A stretch of 64,000 bases of DNA from Phenylobacterium immobile (ATCC 35973) (GTDB lineage: Bacteria; Pseudomonadota; Alphaproteobacteria; Caulobacterales; Caulobacteraceae): the NCBI RefSeq assembly GCF_001375595.1, contig NZ_CVJQ01000001.1, positions 1,984,001 to 2,048,000 on the forward strand. Reading direction: 5' to 3'. The position numbers were made by a program, and so were the translations under genes. Each line of letters opens with the position of its first letter. Position 1 is the stretch's first letter. The notes beneath the pieces are model-generated. The model saw only the letters and a list, made by a program, of their open reading frames with translations. It was not told the origin of the DNA and did no database searches. Positions 41,177 to 49,609 of this stretch are shown one piece after another.

Positions 41177-43735
41177 CTAGCTGGCAGTGCGTTTGAAGAA
41201 TGGGAGCGCCCAATGCGGGCGCGTTCCGCCAGCGATGGCGTTCGTGTGGATCGCAGCGCTGTCGCGCAAATTACCCCAGGTGCCGGCTCGGCCGGTCGCA
41301 CCCGCCCCGACCTTGTAGCAGTAAGCGACATCGACAGCCGCGCCAGGGTCGGCAGACAGGGTGATCCGAGCCTTCAGTTCGCCGGGTACAATTGCCACGC
41401 TGTTGATCGTCAGCTCGACGCCCGCTTGGTCATAGACCGCGAACCCATAGTTGCCGCCGTCAGGGAGCCACGTGGTGTCCAGCACCAACGGGCCAACGAG
41501 GTTGTCGGCGAAGAACTCGATGTCGATGACGGCGCCAGATCGGGTGACAGCCGATGGGCGAAAGCCCTTCCAGGTCCCGCCGCCCTCAAGGACGCGGATC
41601 ACCTCGCCGATGTGCTCGCCATCCAGGCGATAGCCGGCATTGCGGTTGTGCAGGCCGCCGATTGTGCCTCCATCGGAATAGCCGCACTCATCTTTGAACC
41701 AGTATGGGCAGACCGCCACGAACACGTCGGAACGGCTTTCCGCGAGGTCCAACTGACCGCGCGGGATTTCACCGATGGCGACACCGCCGCCGGAGCCAGT
41801 GCGGTTGTTGCCCGGTGTCTCCGTTTGACTGACGATGAAGCGCGGCGCGCGAGCCTGCCCGGTGATCGCTGGAATGTCTGTCGCCAGCGACGTGCAGAGC
41901 GTGCCCATGGTTGACACCATGTAGGCGGCATTGCGCTGCGTCTGATCGTTAGTGCCCATCTTGAAGAAGAAGTCGCACTCGACTTCCCGACCGTACTTCG
42001 CGGCCAGATCCGTAAACTTGGCCAGCCACGCCATGGCGTTCGCGTAGAGTTGGCCGCCTTCCAATTGCTGGCCGGTTGTCGAGCCGGATGCGCCAGAGGA
42101 ATAGTATGCCCGCGTGATCTTGTATTCGCCGGCGGCGACTTCCTGATCGATCAGGTAGCGCAGCGCGCCCGTTCCCTGCGTCTCACCCGGCGTGGCCTCC
42201 TCGTGTGCCGGCACGATGTCGTTCGCTTGCCCGCTGTCGAAAACAAAGGTGCCAGGCGTCGCCCTGATTGCCGGGTACTCCAGCATCAGCGCCTGGTAAG
42301 GATAGGGCGGCGTCAAGCTCTCAACAGGGTCGCCCAGAGCCGATCCCGAGCCGCCGGCCTCCTTGCTGTCCCCCAGTGAAATGATGACCTGAATAGGCCC
42401 GGTCGCCTCGGCGATGATCGAGCCAGGGTCGTCAACGTCGCGGCGCGTCTGGAAGACCTGAAGGTCGCCATCGACCTCCGCCATGAACCGAACGCCAGTT
42501 GAGCCCAGGCGATCGACCATCATCACCCGCTCCAAGCCGAGTGCGAGAGGTACATCGGCCGGCTCGCCCCGACCCAGAACCGTTTCGGGAATGGCCAGGG
42601 CGTCGCGGATTACGGCGAGCGTTGCGGGCTCGACCACTTTGGCGTCGAGACGCTGAACTTCGGTGACGCCGCTTCGCAGAAGCCGAAATGCGATCCGCTC
42701 GGCCGAGTCCTTTATCCCGAACGCAGTGTCGTACTGCTCAGCGACCGCCTGCACTGGATCGGAAGCAATCAACGCGGCGATCTGCGCCTTAACGCCGGTC
42801 ACGATCCAATCAATGGACGATTGCGCCGCCGTGAAGACGGCGTGACCCGCACGGTCGAAGCCCAAGGCGACGTAGCCGTTCTTGTCCTTGACGAAGGGAA
42901 ATATCGCCCATTCCCACGCGGGTAGGCTAAACTTGAGCGAGCGGACCACTGCCTGTCCGGCTTTCGTGATCCCGAAGGCAATCGCCCCGATCGTGTCTCT
43001 AATCCCAAAGACGAAGTCCTTGGACTCCATCGCCTTCAGCTTGGACGCCGCAGCGCGCGCCGCGTCTCGGGCGCCCAGGGCGCCAGCTTCGGCCGCCTGA
43101 GCGATAGGCACAGCCGCCAGGATCGCGCCGGCGCCAGAGACGACGTTAGCAGCGGCATCGCCCTGGTTGGTCGCGTACAGCGCCGCCGTGTTAGCGGCTT
43201 CCGCAGCGTCACCCGCCTCCCCTGCCCGCAGATTGGCGAGGGCGGCGGCTGTGAGGGCCTGCTGAGCCGCGATCGCCGCCCCGCCCGTGTAGCCGGTGAC
43301 GACCTTGATCTTCACGCCTGCAACGATGCGAGCGCCAGACGATCCGCCGTCAGGAAGCTCGACGCCGCCCCCAAGCTCAGACACGAGCAGCAGCCCGCGC
43401 TTCATGGTCAGCTTGGCCGAGTATAGCGTCTCGTAGTTATCCGGGTCGGTCGTTCGCAGCAGATCGACGGCGTAGGAGCCGGGCGCGTAGGCCTCGGTCA
43501 CGTTGCCCGCGATATCCACCTGCACCACGTTCGTCAGGTGCGTACCGGCCACGGTGTAGACGCGCTCGGCTTCCGGCTGGTGGAAGCCCATGGGCGCCAT
43601 GACCAGGGCGAAGGTGTCCTCGTCTGCGAACAGGCGCGGGTCAGTCTCCGCAGCGTCGGCGAAGAACGACACCTCGAGCACCCATTGGGAGCCGGTCCGG
43701 ATTGAAGGCAGCGGTGAGCTATCGACGGCAGACAT
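41177..43735 (-). CDS. Tail fibre with C-terminal SGNH esterase domain
   Basis: An 852-residue protein. The N-terminal part (1-130) begins with a phage-tail attachment-like segment, an alanine-rich helical stalk follows (about 140-250), and the C-terminal half carries an SGNH hydrolase. Block I is VIISLGDSKEAG, block III is FFFKMGTNDQTQ, and the histidine-containing block V is near GLHNRNAGYRLDGEHIG. Such domains deacetylate surface polysaccharides during adsorption. It lies 63 bases after the baseplate-like gene. The missing-hub context makes its exact role uncertain. Confidence 0.75.
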   Translation of the reverse strand: MSAVDSSPLPSIRTGSQWVLEVSFFADAAETDPRLFADEDTFALVMAPMGFHQPEAERVYTVAGTHLTNVVQVDIAGNVTEAYAPGSYAVDLLRTTDPDNYETLYSAKLTMKRGLLLVSELGGGVELPDGGSSGARIVAGVKIKVVTGYTGGAAIAAQQALTAAALANLRAGEAGDAAEAANTAALYATNQGDAAANVVSGAGAILAAVPIAQAAEAGALGARDAARAAASKLKAMESKDFVFGIRDTIGAIAFGITKAGQAVVRSLKFSLPAWEWAIFPFVKDKNGYVALGFDRAGHAVFTAAQSSIDWIVTGVKAQIAALIASDPVQAVAEQYDTAFGIKDSAERIAFRLLRSGVTEVQRLDAKVVEPATLAVIRDALAIPETVLGRGEPADVPLALGLERVMMVDRLGSTGVRFMAEVDGDLQVFQTRRDVDDPGSIIAEATGPIQVIISLGDSKEAGGSGSALGDPVESLTPPYPYQALMLEYPAIRATPGTFVFDSGQANDIVPAHEEATPGETQGTGALRYLIDQEVAAGEYKITRAYYSSGASGSTTGQQLEGGQLYANAMAWLAKFTDLAAKYGREVECDFFFKMGTNDQTQRNAAYMVSTMGTLCTSLATDIPAITGQARAPRFIVSQTETPGNNRTGSGGGVAIGEIPRGQLDLAESRSDVFVAVCPYWFKDECGYSDGGTIGGLHNRNAGYRLDGEHIGEVIRVLEGGGTWKGFRPSAVTRSGAVIDIEFFADNLVGPLVLDTTWLPDGGNYGFAVYDQAGVELTINSVAIVPGELKARITLSADPGAAVDVAYCYKVGAGATGRAGTWGNLRDSAAIHTNAIAGGTRPHWALPFFKRTAS

Positions 43736-43798
43736 CAGCCCTCCGGGGTGTTCAGGTCAGCGATGTGCAGGGGTGCGGCTAGGCCGCGGGCCGGGAGG

Positions 43799-45418
43799 TC
43801 AGACCTCCTCAATCTCCAGGTCGATCATGGCCGTGGTGACGGCCAAGCGGATGGAAAAGCGGCGATAGATGCCGCGCAGGAACATCGAGTCGAAGTAGAC
43901 GTGGCTGGAATCTTCGATGCCGAACCACAGCCCAACCGCGGCATTCAGGAGCGAGCGCGCGACGCGAGCCGGGGCCACCTGTTCGGGGGTGCAGAACGAC
44001 GTGGCGGATATGCGCGGGATGCTGCGCCGGGGGACGATCAATAGGGTGCCGAACTCGTCGCGCTCCAGCTTGGAGTAGTTCGTCGCGTCGTCTTCCGCGC
44101 CTTCCAGCGTCTCGCCAAGGTCGTAGGCGACGCCGACGTCGAAGGAGCCGAGGGTTACGTCGCCGTCGTCGCGCTCCAGGGTCAGTGTGATCGTGCAGTC
44201 GTCTACTTCGGGCAGATCGAACGCCGCCCGTGAGCGGGGCGAACCGCTGTCCAGTTCACCGCTTTCAGTGAGCACCACGGCGCCCGTCTCATCCTTGACC
44301 TCAAGGGTGTAGCGATCAGCGATGACGTTGGAGAACGCCGCCACGTCCACAGCTGTAAAGGGCGTGATGGCGTAGTACATGGGCGAGGCCGCCGTGGCGC
44401 CCGTCGAGCGGAACAGGTCGAACGGCGCCCAGCGGTTGGTCGCCCCGAGCGGGAACCAGTAGTCCAGGTCGGTCAGGGCGTGGCCGCTGTTGCTCGCAGC
44501 CAGGGATTCGAAGCGTTCGTGCTGGTTGTCGGTCGTGTTTCCTCGGACGATGTAACCCAGAGCATAGGATGTGACGGCGCTATAGACTGGCTCACTCTCA
44601 GCGACGTTCGACACCATCATGTTTCCATAGGTGTCGGCGGCCCTGGTCACCGTCGAAGACGTGGCGGTCGGGATGTAGGAGGAGAGCGTCGCCCCGGCCT
44701 TGGCGTCCAGGCCCCAGATCAGGATCCCGTTCGTGCCGTCGCCCAGATAGCTGACCGTCGTCGAGTTGGTGTCGGCGTCGGTGAAGTCGGTGAAACTCTG
44801 GATATAGACCCGGACCTGAACCTGCGTGACGTCGGACGCCAGCAGGACGTTCTCAAAACTGATGCGTTGGAAGCCGCTCGCGACCAGGGGGCGCTTGATC
44901 GTGCCGACCGATGCCCCGCCGACGCTCACCGTGGCGCCGGGCAAGAGACCAGAACTCAGCAGGAAGGTCTGCGCGACGGAGGACGTGGTCCCGTTGACGT
45001 TGCGGATCTCGACGCGGGCATAGGTGCGCCCTGCTTGTGCGAGGAATAGCTGAATGCTGAAGGGCTGGCCTGCGGAGATCGTGAACGTCGGGCCGTCCGT
45101 GTAATGCGGGGCCGTGGTGGCGCTCTCGACCAGTTTATCGGCGGTGTTGTTCGCGTCCGGCGCCGATGCGGTGTTCGTCGTCACTGTGGCGCCTGAGGCG
45201 GTCCACTGATCGACCCGTTCGGAATAGCCGATGAGGTTGGTCGCCGCCGTTTCCAGCAGCAGGGCGGTGACGCCGGTTCCGGGCTCTCGATTGAACCGCG
45301 GCTCGTCGATGGCGGCCAGGTGCATGACCAGCGAGCCGTCGAAATAGGTCGCCGTGGTCGAGCGTTCGAAGACGCCCGCGCCGTTGTCGGTGATCGGAAC
45401 TGGAACGACGACGCGCAT
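43799..45418 (-). CDS. Baseplate/tail-tip protein with carbohydrate-binding-like N-terminus
   Basis: A 539-residue protein. The N-terminal 250 residues are a Ser/Thr-rich beta domain like those fused to phage head or tail spikes (TNLIGYSERVDQWTASGATV, SYIPTATSSTVTRAAD). The C-terminal half (from about SAVTSYALGYIVRG and TNRWAPFDLFRSTGA) resembles a tail protein often found after the tape measure in siphophages. I start at ATG 45418, next to the tape-measure stop. The two parts may represent a fusion. Confidence 0.6.
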   Translation of the reverse strand: MRVVVPVPITDNGAGVFERSTTATYFDGSLVMHLAAIDEPRFNREPGTGVTALLLETAATNLIGYSERVDQWTASGATVTTNTASAPDANNTADKLVESATTAPHYTDGPTFTISAGQPFSIQLFLAQAGRTYARVEIRNVNGTTSSVAQTFLLSSGLLPGATVSVGGASVGTIKRPLVASGFQRISFENVLLASDVTQVQVRVYIQSFTDFTDADTNSTTVSYLGDGTNGILIWGLDAKAGATLSSYIPTATSSTVTRAADTYGNMMVSNVAESEPVYSAVTSYALGYIVRGNTTDNQHERFESLAASNSGHALTDLDYWFPLGATNRWAPFDLFRSTGATAASPMYYAITPFTAVDVAAFSNVIADRYTLEVKDETGAVVLTESGELDSGSPRSRAAFDLPEVDDCTITLTLERDDGDVTLGSFDVGVAYDLGETLEGAEDDATNYSKLERDEFGTLLIVPRRSIPRISATSFCTPEQVAPARVARSLLNAAVGLWFGIEDSSHVYFDSMFLRGIYRRFSIRLAVTTAMIDLEIEEV

Positions 45419-45419
45419 C

Positions 45420-47087
45420 TTAAGCCGCCGCCGTCGTGAGGGGCTGTTCACCCATCGCCGCGCCGACAAGCACCGTCGCGGACTTGGCCGTGTTCTGCAT
45501 CGTGCCGACCTGGGCGAGGTTGCCCTTGTTCTGTGCCGCTAGCAGCTCAACCAGCAGTGCGTTCTGCTCGGCCAGGAGGGTGTTCGTGTCGGTCCCGTTG
45601 TCGTTCGACGTCGGGCTGATCGCCTCCATGTAGCTGAGGACCGCAGAGCCGAAGGACTGGAGGCCGCCGTCGATGCTCACCAGGACATCGTATTGCGATT
45701 TCAACACCTTGAGTTGCTGCTCAGCGATCGACAGTTCGCTCTCGGCCAGGGTCGCCGCATCGTCGGCCAAGCGGCGCACCTGAGCGCGGTCGCGGGCGTA
45801 ACTCAACGCGTCCGTGGCCTGAGAGAGCGAAGTCTGAAGGTACGAATTGCCGACCGTCTGCACCTGATCCAGCGCGCCAATATCGCCCCGTCGGATGCGG
45901 GCCTGGAGGGCGGTGAAGGCGGCACGGCTGGAGGCCGCTTGAGCCGCCTCGGGAAGCCCCGCCATGCTAAGCCCAGCGCCGTACTGGCGCAGCGAAGAGG
46001 CCAGTTCGCGGAAACGATCGATCGTGGTCTGGATCGCTGAGGCTTCGCGGTTGTAGGCGTCGGTCAGGCCGCTGGCGGCTTCCGAGATCTTGCTCTTCAT
46101 GAGGTCGGCGACCTCCAGGGCCTCAAGCTCCTTCAGTTGGTCGTTGATCTTCGACAACTGGTCGGCCGTCAGATAGCCAGCGCCGAAGGCCGTGTTGACC
46201 TCATCGCGGCGCAGACCCTGGGCCGTCTTCAGTTGCGACATCGCGTAGGCGTCGGGGTCCTTCAGCGCGAGGATGGCGTCAGCAAGGGCCTTCGGGATCG
46301 CGTTGGCCTGGGCGTAGGCGGCAAGTGCCTCCGTAACCGCATCAAAGCCCTTGCCCGCGGCCAGCATGCTCTCGACGAGCTTTTTCTGGGTGTCGTCAAC
46401 GTAGGTCGCACCGTCGAGCAGCGCCTTCATTGCCACGTCCACGGCTGCGCCGCTGGCCTCCTCAGCAGCAGCCATTGCGCTGGAATACCGCTCCATAGCT
46501 GCGCGCGATTCTTCCGAGGACTTTCTACCCTCCTGGAAGGCGGACCTGAGCGCGTAGAAGCCCGCTGTTAGAGCCGCCAAAGGTCCGACAGACTGGACAA
46601 TGCCCATCAGGGCGGATCGGACGGTGACACCGCGCGCGGCCATGGTCTGGAAGACGTCAGCGATCTGCGGGCCCTGGGTAATTAGGATCGCCATGGCGTT
46701 TGACCCCATCGCCCCCATGACCGCCACGTCGCTGAGTTGGCGCGATAGGTTCATGGCCTCGTGCGATTGTATCTTAGCGCCAGCAGCCGCGGCGGCGTGC
46801 GCCTTCCCCATGACCACCATCTGCGTTGTGGCGGTGGACGCGGTGGACGCGACCGCCGCCGCCGCCGCCTGTTGGGCCGCCGCAAGTTGGCGCGTCACCG
46901 CGTATTCGCCGCGCATAGCAGCCTCAGCTTGCTTGATTTGCTGCGCCATCTGACTCGTGGCCGAGCCGAGTTCACGCTCGGCTCGCTCAGCTTTGACCGC
47001 ACTCGCCGAGATCTGATCCAGCGTCACGACCGCTTCCCGGCCGCCCTGCACACTGGCGCGCATGATGAGATCTGCCGCGTCCGACAT
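45420..47087 (-). CDS. Tail tape-measure protein
   Basis: A 555-residue, mostly helical protein. It has an N-terminal phage tape-measure pattern (LIMRASVQGGREAVVTLDQISAS), alanine/glutamine-rich coiled coils and a central hydrophobic stretch (MGAMGSNAMAILITQGPQIADVFQTMAARG). The length sets the tail length; 555 residues is short for a siphophage. A further coiled-coil block (about 440-500) precedes the C-terminus. In a complete phage it would directly follow the GT chaperone; here 4.5 kb of cargo intervenes. Confidence 0.85.
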   Translation of the reverse strand: MSDAADLIMRASVQGGREAVVTLDQISASAVKAERAERELGSATSQMAQQIKQAEAAMRGEYAVTRQLAAAQQAAAAAVASTASTATTQMVVMGKAHAAAAAGAKIQSHEAMNLSRQLSDVAVMGAMGSNAMAILITQGPQIADVFQTMAARGVTVRSALMGIVQSVGPLAALTAGFYALRSAFQEGRKSSEESRAAMERYSSAMAAAEEASGAAVDVAMKALLDGATYVDDTQKKLVESMLAAGKGFDAVTEALAAYAQANAIPKALADAILALKDPDAYAMSQLKTAQGLRRDEVNTAFGAGYLTADQLSKINDQLKELEALEVADLMKSKISEAASGLTDAYNREASAIQTTIDRFRELASSLRQYGAGLSMAGLPEAAQAASSRAAFTALQARIRRGDIGALDQVQTVGNSYLQTSLSQATDALSYARDRAQVRRLADDAATLAESELSIAEQQLKVLKSQYDVLVSIDGGLQSFGSAVLSYMEAISPTSNDNGTDTNTLLAEQNALLVELLAAQNKGNLAQVGTMQNTAKSATVLVGAAMGEQPLTTAAA

Positions 47088-47113
47088 GCTCGCCTCCCTA
47101 ATTCAAGTGATGC

Positions 47114-47156
47114 GTTCCAAATAATGGAACATTCCGCTTGTTCCACCGTTGGGAAC
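47114..47156. promoter_or_regulatory. Twin operators of the higBA pair
   Basis: Two copies of GTTCC-N7-GGAAC, at 47114-47130 and 47140-47156, with centres 26 bases apart. They lie 17 bases upstream of the higB ATG, where a HigA dimer would bind to repress its own promoter. The identical spacers (7 bases) and arms make chance unlikely. Binding is inferred. Confidence 0.65.
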
Positions 47157-47172
47157 GCGATATCAAAGACGG

Positions 47173-47481
47173 ATGAGGATCATCGCGCGGAAAACTTTGA
47201 TCGAGTTCTGCGACACACTCCCTCCGAAGGAGCGCCAGTCTGCTACGTCGGCCATGATCGCATGGCATACTGCGGCTTCTGCCGTGGAGTGGTCGAGCTT
47301 CGCCGAGATTAAGGCGACGTTTAACACTGCCGATTGGGTCGGAGACGCAAAGGTCGTTTTCGATGTTGGTGGCAACAAATATCGGATCGTTGGTCTGGTG
47401 GGCTTCCGGTCGAAGCGGGTGTGGGTGTTGTTCGTCGGAACCCACGCCGCGTACGATGCAATCGACGTTTCGCAACTCTAG
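47173..47481 (+). CDS. higB: HigB-type mRNA interferase toxin
   Basis: A 102-residue type II toxin predicted to cut mRNA on the ribosome. The frame matches the HigB family: MRIIARKTLIEFCDTLPP, then FAEIKATF, VVFDVGGNKYRIVGLVGF and VLFVGTHAAYDAIDV. I use the ATG at 47173, which gives the family N-terminus. The antitoxin gene follows 9 bases downstream, and the twin operators lie upstream. It sits as cargo between the tape measure and the IS110-like gene, on the opposite strand to the tail genes. Confidence 0.9.
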   Translation: MRIIARKTLIEFCDTLPPKERQSATSAMIAWHTAASAVEWSSFAEIKATFNTADWVGDAKVVFDVGGNKYRIVGLVGFRSKRVWVLFVGTHAAYDAIDVSQL

Positions 47482-47490
47482 AGGTGCTCA

Positions 47491-47874
47491 ATGTTTGACT
47501 TCAGCGCTGTGCGGGCCATCCGCACCGACGAAGAACACGAAGCGGCCCTGCGTGAACTTCGACCCCTATTCGAGGCGGATCCAGATCCCGCGTCGGAGGA
47601 AGGCGCTCGCCTGGACGCCCTCGCCCTCCTGATCGAACACTATGAAGAGGGCCGGTGGCCCATCGCCAAGGCGTCTCCGCTTGAAGTCCTCAAGTTCATG
47701 ATGGAGCAGAACGATCGGACCCAAGCCGACCTGTCTGCGCTCCTAAATTCCCGATCGCGTGCGTCTGAAATACTCAGTGGGAAGCGTGAGCTGACACTCG
47801 ATCAAATCCGCCTTCTTGCTCGAGAGTGGCACATTCCAGCGGCCGCTTTAATTGGCGAGCTTGAGCCAGCGTAA
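47491..47874 (+). CDS. higA: HigA-type antitoxin
   Basis: A 127-residue antitoxin and transcriptional repressor. The N-terminal half has the toxin-neutralising helical pattern with LDALALLIEHYEEGRWP. The C-terminal half is a helix-turn-helix (LKFMMEQNDRTQADLSALLNSRSRASEILSGKRELTLDQIRLLAREWHI). Toxin-first order is the HigBA type. A strong bidirectional terminator follows 7 bases after its stop. Confidence 0.92.
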   Translation: MFDFSAVRAIRTDEEHEAALRELRPLFEADPDPASEEGARLDALALLIEHYEEGRWPIAKASPLEVLKFMMEQNDRTQADLSALLNSRSRASEILSGKRELTLDQIRLLAREWHIPAAALIGELEPA

Positions 47875-47881
47875 GAGGAAT

Positions 47882-47907
47882 GAGGAGCGGCCTCGCGACC
47901 GCTCCTC
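47882..47907. terminator. Bidirectional hairpin terminator
   Basis: GAGGAGCGG and CCGCTCCTC form a perfect 9-bp stem with an 8-base loop. It lies between the convergent higA and IS110-like genes and can serve both. Confidence 0.7.
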
Positions 47908-47913
47908 CCCGAG

Positions 47914-49080
47914 TTAGTTGGCGGGGGCAACGCATCTGATATGGGCGTCAGCTGAACCTTGGTCACTCCCCGCCCTTCGCCACGCGACCCAAAGATCGCG
48001 GACGAATCTTTTTTCGACGTAGCGCTGCGCTCGGTTGTGGGCGTGGCCCTTCGTCTCAACTCTCTCAAGCTCGTACACCTTGCGGGCGTCGTAAACCGTC
48101 TTCAGCGGCCCACCGGCCTTCACGATGCAGGCGCCCACGTTCCACACCACAGAGCGTCTCGCCGGGCTGTAGCCGTGCGCCAGAGCGGCTTCTCCGCTGA
48201 CCCTGCGCTGGCGCCCATCAAGCATCACCGCGAGGCCCATCCTTTTCCAGAGCTTGGCAACCGTCGAATAGTTCGACAGGTCACCGGCCTCACCGACGAT
48301 GGCTGCAAGGGAGGCGATACCGACCCCTCTGACGCCGAGGACAAACTCAGCGACCGGAAGCTGGGCGGCCAGCTTGGCTAGGCGCTTCTCCACGGCCTTT
48401 CGGTGCTTCTCAACACCGTCACGGGCCTCGACCAGAGGGAAGGTCGCAGCAAAGGCGATCTCGGCCATAGGGTGGCTGCCCTTGCCATAGGCGGCTTTAT
48501 AAATGACGTCCGCTTCGCCCTTGTCCCCGCCTTCTGCCAGCCTTCGGCACAGGGCTTTCGCTTGCAGCGTGAGCGACTTCTCGGCCCGGTGCCAGGCTTG
48601 CCGACGCCTCCATTGCTCCCGGATTTCGGCGATTACGGCGGGATCGACACTTCTGCATTGGTCGCTGCCGACAACTGGTCGATGGCCGATCCCGCCTACC
48701 TCGTCGCCGAGGATGTTCGCCGGATCGACGTTGCCGCATTGGTCCAATCGGACAGGGCAGCCATGGTCGATCCGGCCCCCGCTTTCGGCGGGGATTTGTG
48801 CGAGGCCAACAGTTGATCTCTGGTCGTCTCCGACACGTCTACCGTGGTCAGCCTCGCCCCCATCGCTGGGGATCTTTGCGAGATTGACAGGCCTCCTACG
48901 GCCCTGATGGGCACTGCCGGCAAGGTCAATCTCGCCCCCTTGCGGGGATTGTTCGCGAGCGGCCGACAGTGGTGCATTGGGGCCCACGTCAAGAATGGTC
49001 GATCCGCTCGCGTTGGCGACATGCATTGTACGGCCCTGAGGGGCGCGAGGATGATGGCCGCCAATCTCAGTCAGAGGCAT
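47914..49080 (-). CDS. IS110-like (Transposase_20 domain) protein without a visible DEDD domain
   Basis: A 388-residue protein. The C-terminal part has the IS110/IS116/IS902 Transposase_20 pattern (VRGVGIASLAAIVGEAGDLSNY, AKLWKRMGLAV, HGYSPARRSVVWNVGA). A helical middle region precedes it (REQWRRRQAWHRAEKSLTLQAKALCRRL). The N-terminal 140 residues are not the RuvC-like DEDD catalytic domain of IS110 transposases; they are degenerate repeats of about 27 residues encoded by the hairpin array. I use the ATG at 49080, which overlaps the upstream gene. No terminal inverted repeats are visible, so this is probably a phage gene, not an insertion sequence. Confidence 0.7.
   Translation of the reverse strand: MPLTEIGGHHPRAPQGRTMHVANASGSTILDVGPNAPLSAAREQSPQGGEIDLAGSAHQGRRRPVNLAKIPSDGGEADHGRRVGDDQRSTVGLAQIPAESGGRIDHGCPVRLDQCGNVDPANILGDEVGGIGHRPVVGSDQCRSVDPAVIAEIREQWRRRQAWHRAEKSLTLQAKALCRRLAEGGDKGEADVIYKAAYGKGSHPMAEIAFAATFPLVEARDGVEKHRKAVEKRLAKLAAQLPVAEFVLGVRGVGIASLAAIVGEAGDLSNYSTVAKLWKRMGLAVMLDGRQRRVSGEAALAHGYSPARRSVVWNVGACIVKAGGPLKTVYDARKVYELERVETKGHAHNRAQRYVEKRFVRDLWVAWRRAGSDQGSADAHIRCVAPAN
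48688..48959 (-). repeat. Tandem structured-RNA-like hairpin repeats (at least four units)
   Basis: Four hairpins lie at 48931-48959, 48853-48882, 48774-48807 and 48688-48726, spaced about 76-81 bases. Read on the minus strand, each has an outer stem, an A-rich 5' bulge ending AT, an inner GC stem and a small loop. Three loops are GNRA tetraloops (GCAA, GCGA, GCGA); the other is CGAAA. Inner stems vary with compensating changes (CCCC/GGGG versus CCTCG/CGAGG). The linkers are also related. The array lies in the 5' part of the IS110-like gene. Confidence 0.65.
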
Positions 49081-49609
49081 GTGTCGCCTCCAGCTGCAAT
49101 TCCTCCAGCCGCCGGTCCGACAGTACGTCCGAGACGCGCTTGCCGTCCGGTAGGCTTTGCCCAATGAGCCGAAGCCAGCGGGCCTTGGTCCCCATATCCG
49201 CCGACTGGCGTGAGTAGAACTCCGCCGCGGCGCCCACTTCTTCGCGGGTCGCTTCGCCGAGACGACGGCCGCCCGGTAGCGGGAACATTAGCAATGTTCC
49301 GGCGGCCAACTGGACGACGCGGGCTCTCTGTTCCGCCATGACCTCCGGCTTTGACGCGCCGGCAGTGTGGCTCTTCGTTCCCGTCCAGACCTCGCGCCGG
49401 ACGTCTTGAAGGTGTCTCCTGATCGCCTCGCGGCAGGCCTGGGCGACCCACGGTTCAAGCAAGGCGCTTCGGAGCGTCGGACTCTGATCAACTGCGATCT
49501 GCAGCATGTCAGCGGCCTTATTCATGTCGCCGTTGGCGTCCTCAAGCGCCGCGATGACCGCCGCGCCGACCAACTCCTCGGGCTTCATCTTCCGGGCTGC
49601 GGCGGGCAT
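49067..49609 (-). CDS. Hypothetical phage protein paired with the IS110-like gene
   Basis: A 180-residue protein, mostly helical, with a segment LAAGTLLMFPLPGGRRLGEATREEVGAAAEFYSRQSADMGTKARWLRLIGQSLPDG. It is coupled to the IS110-like gene by a 14-base overlap. From memory, similar gene pairs occur in other alphaproteobacterial prophages; no function is known to me. The upstream small frame ends TAATG into this start. Confidence 0.6.
   Translation of the reverse strand: MPAAARKMKPEELVGAAVIAALEDANGDMNKAADMLQIAVDQSPTLRSALLEPWVAQACREAIRRHLQDVRREVWTGTKSHTAGASKPEVMAEQRARVVQLAAGTLLMFPLPGGRRLGEATREEVGAAAEFYSRQSADMGTKARWLRLIGQSLPDGKRVSDVLSDRRLEELQLEATHASD

Noticed and set aside
40725..41213. A 162-codon minus-strand ORF spanning the holin gene.
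   Set aside because: Only its first residues from the ATG at 41165 look like a protein; the rest is the holin gene read in another frame.
48688..48959. The repeats as a CRISPR array.
   Set aside because: The repeat units are long and imperfect, with no constant repeat and variable spacers, and no cas genes are present. The hairpins lie inside an open reading frame.
47914..49609. A complete insertion sequence of the IS110 family.
   Set aside because: No element ends or target sites are visible, and the DEDD domain is missing; the gene is coupled to a phage gene.
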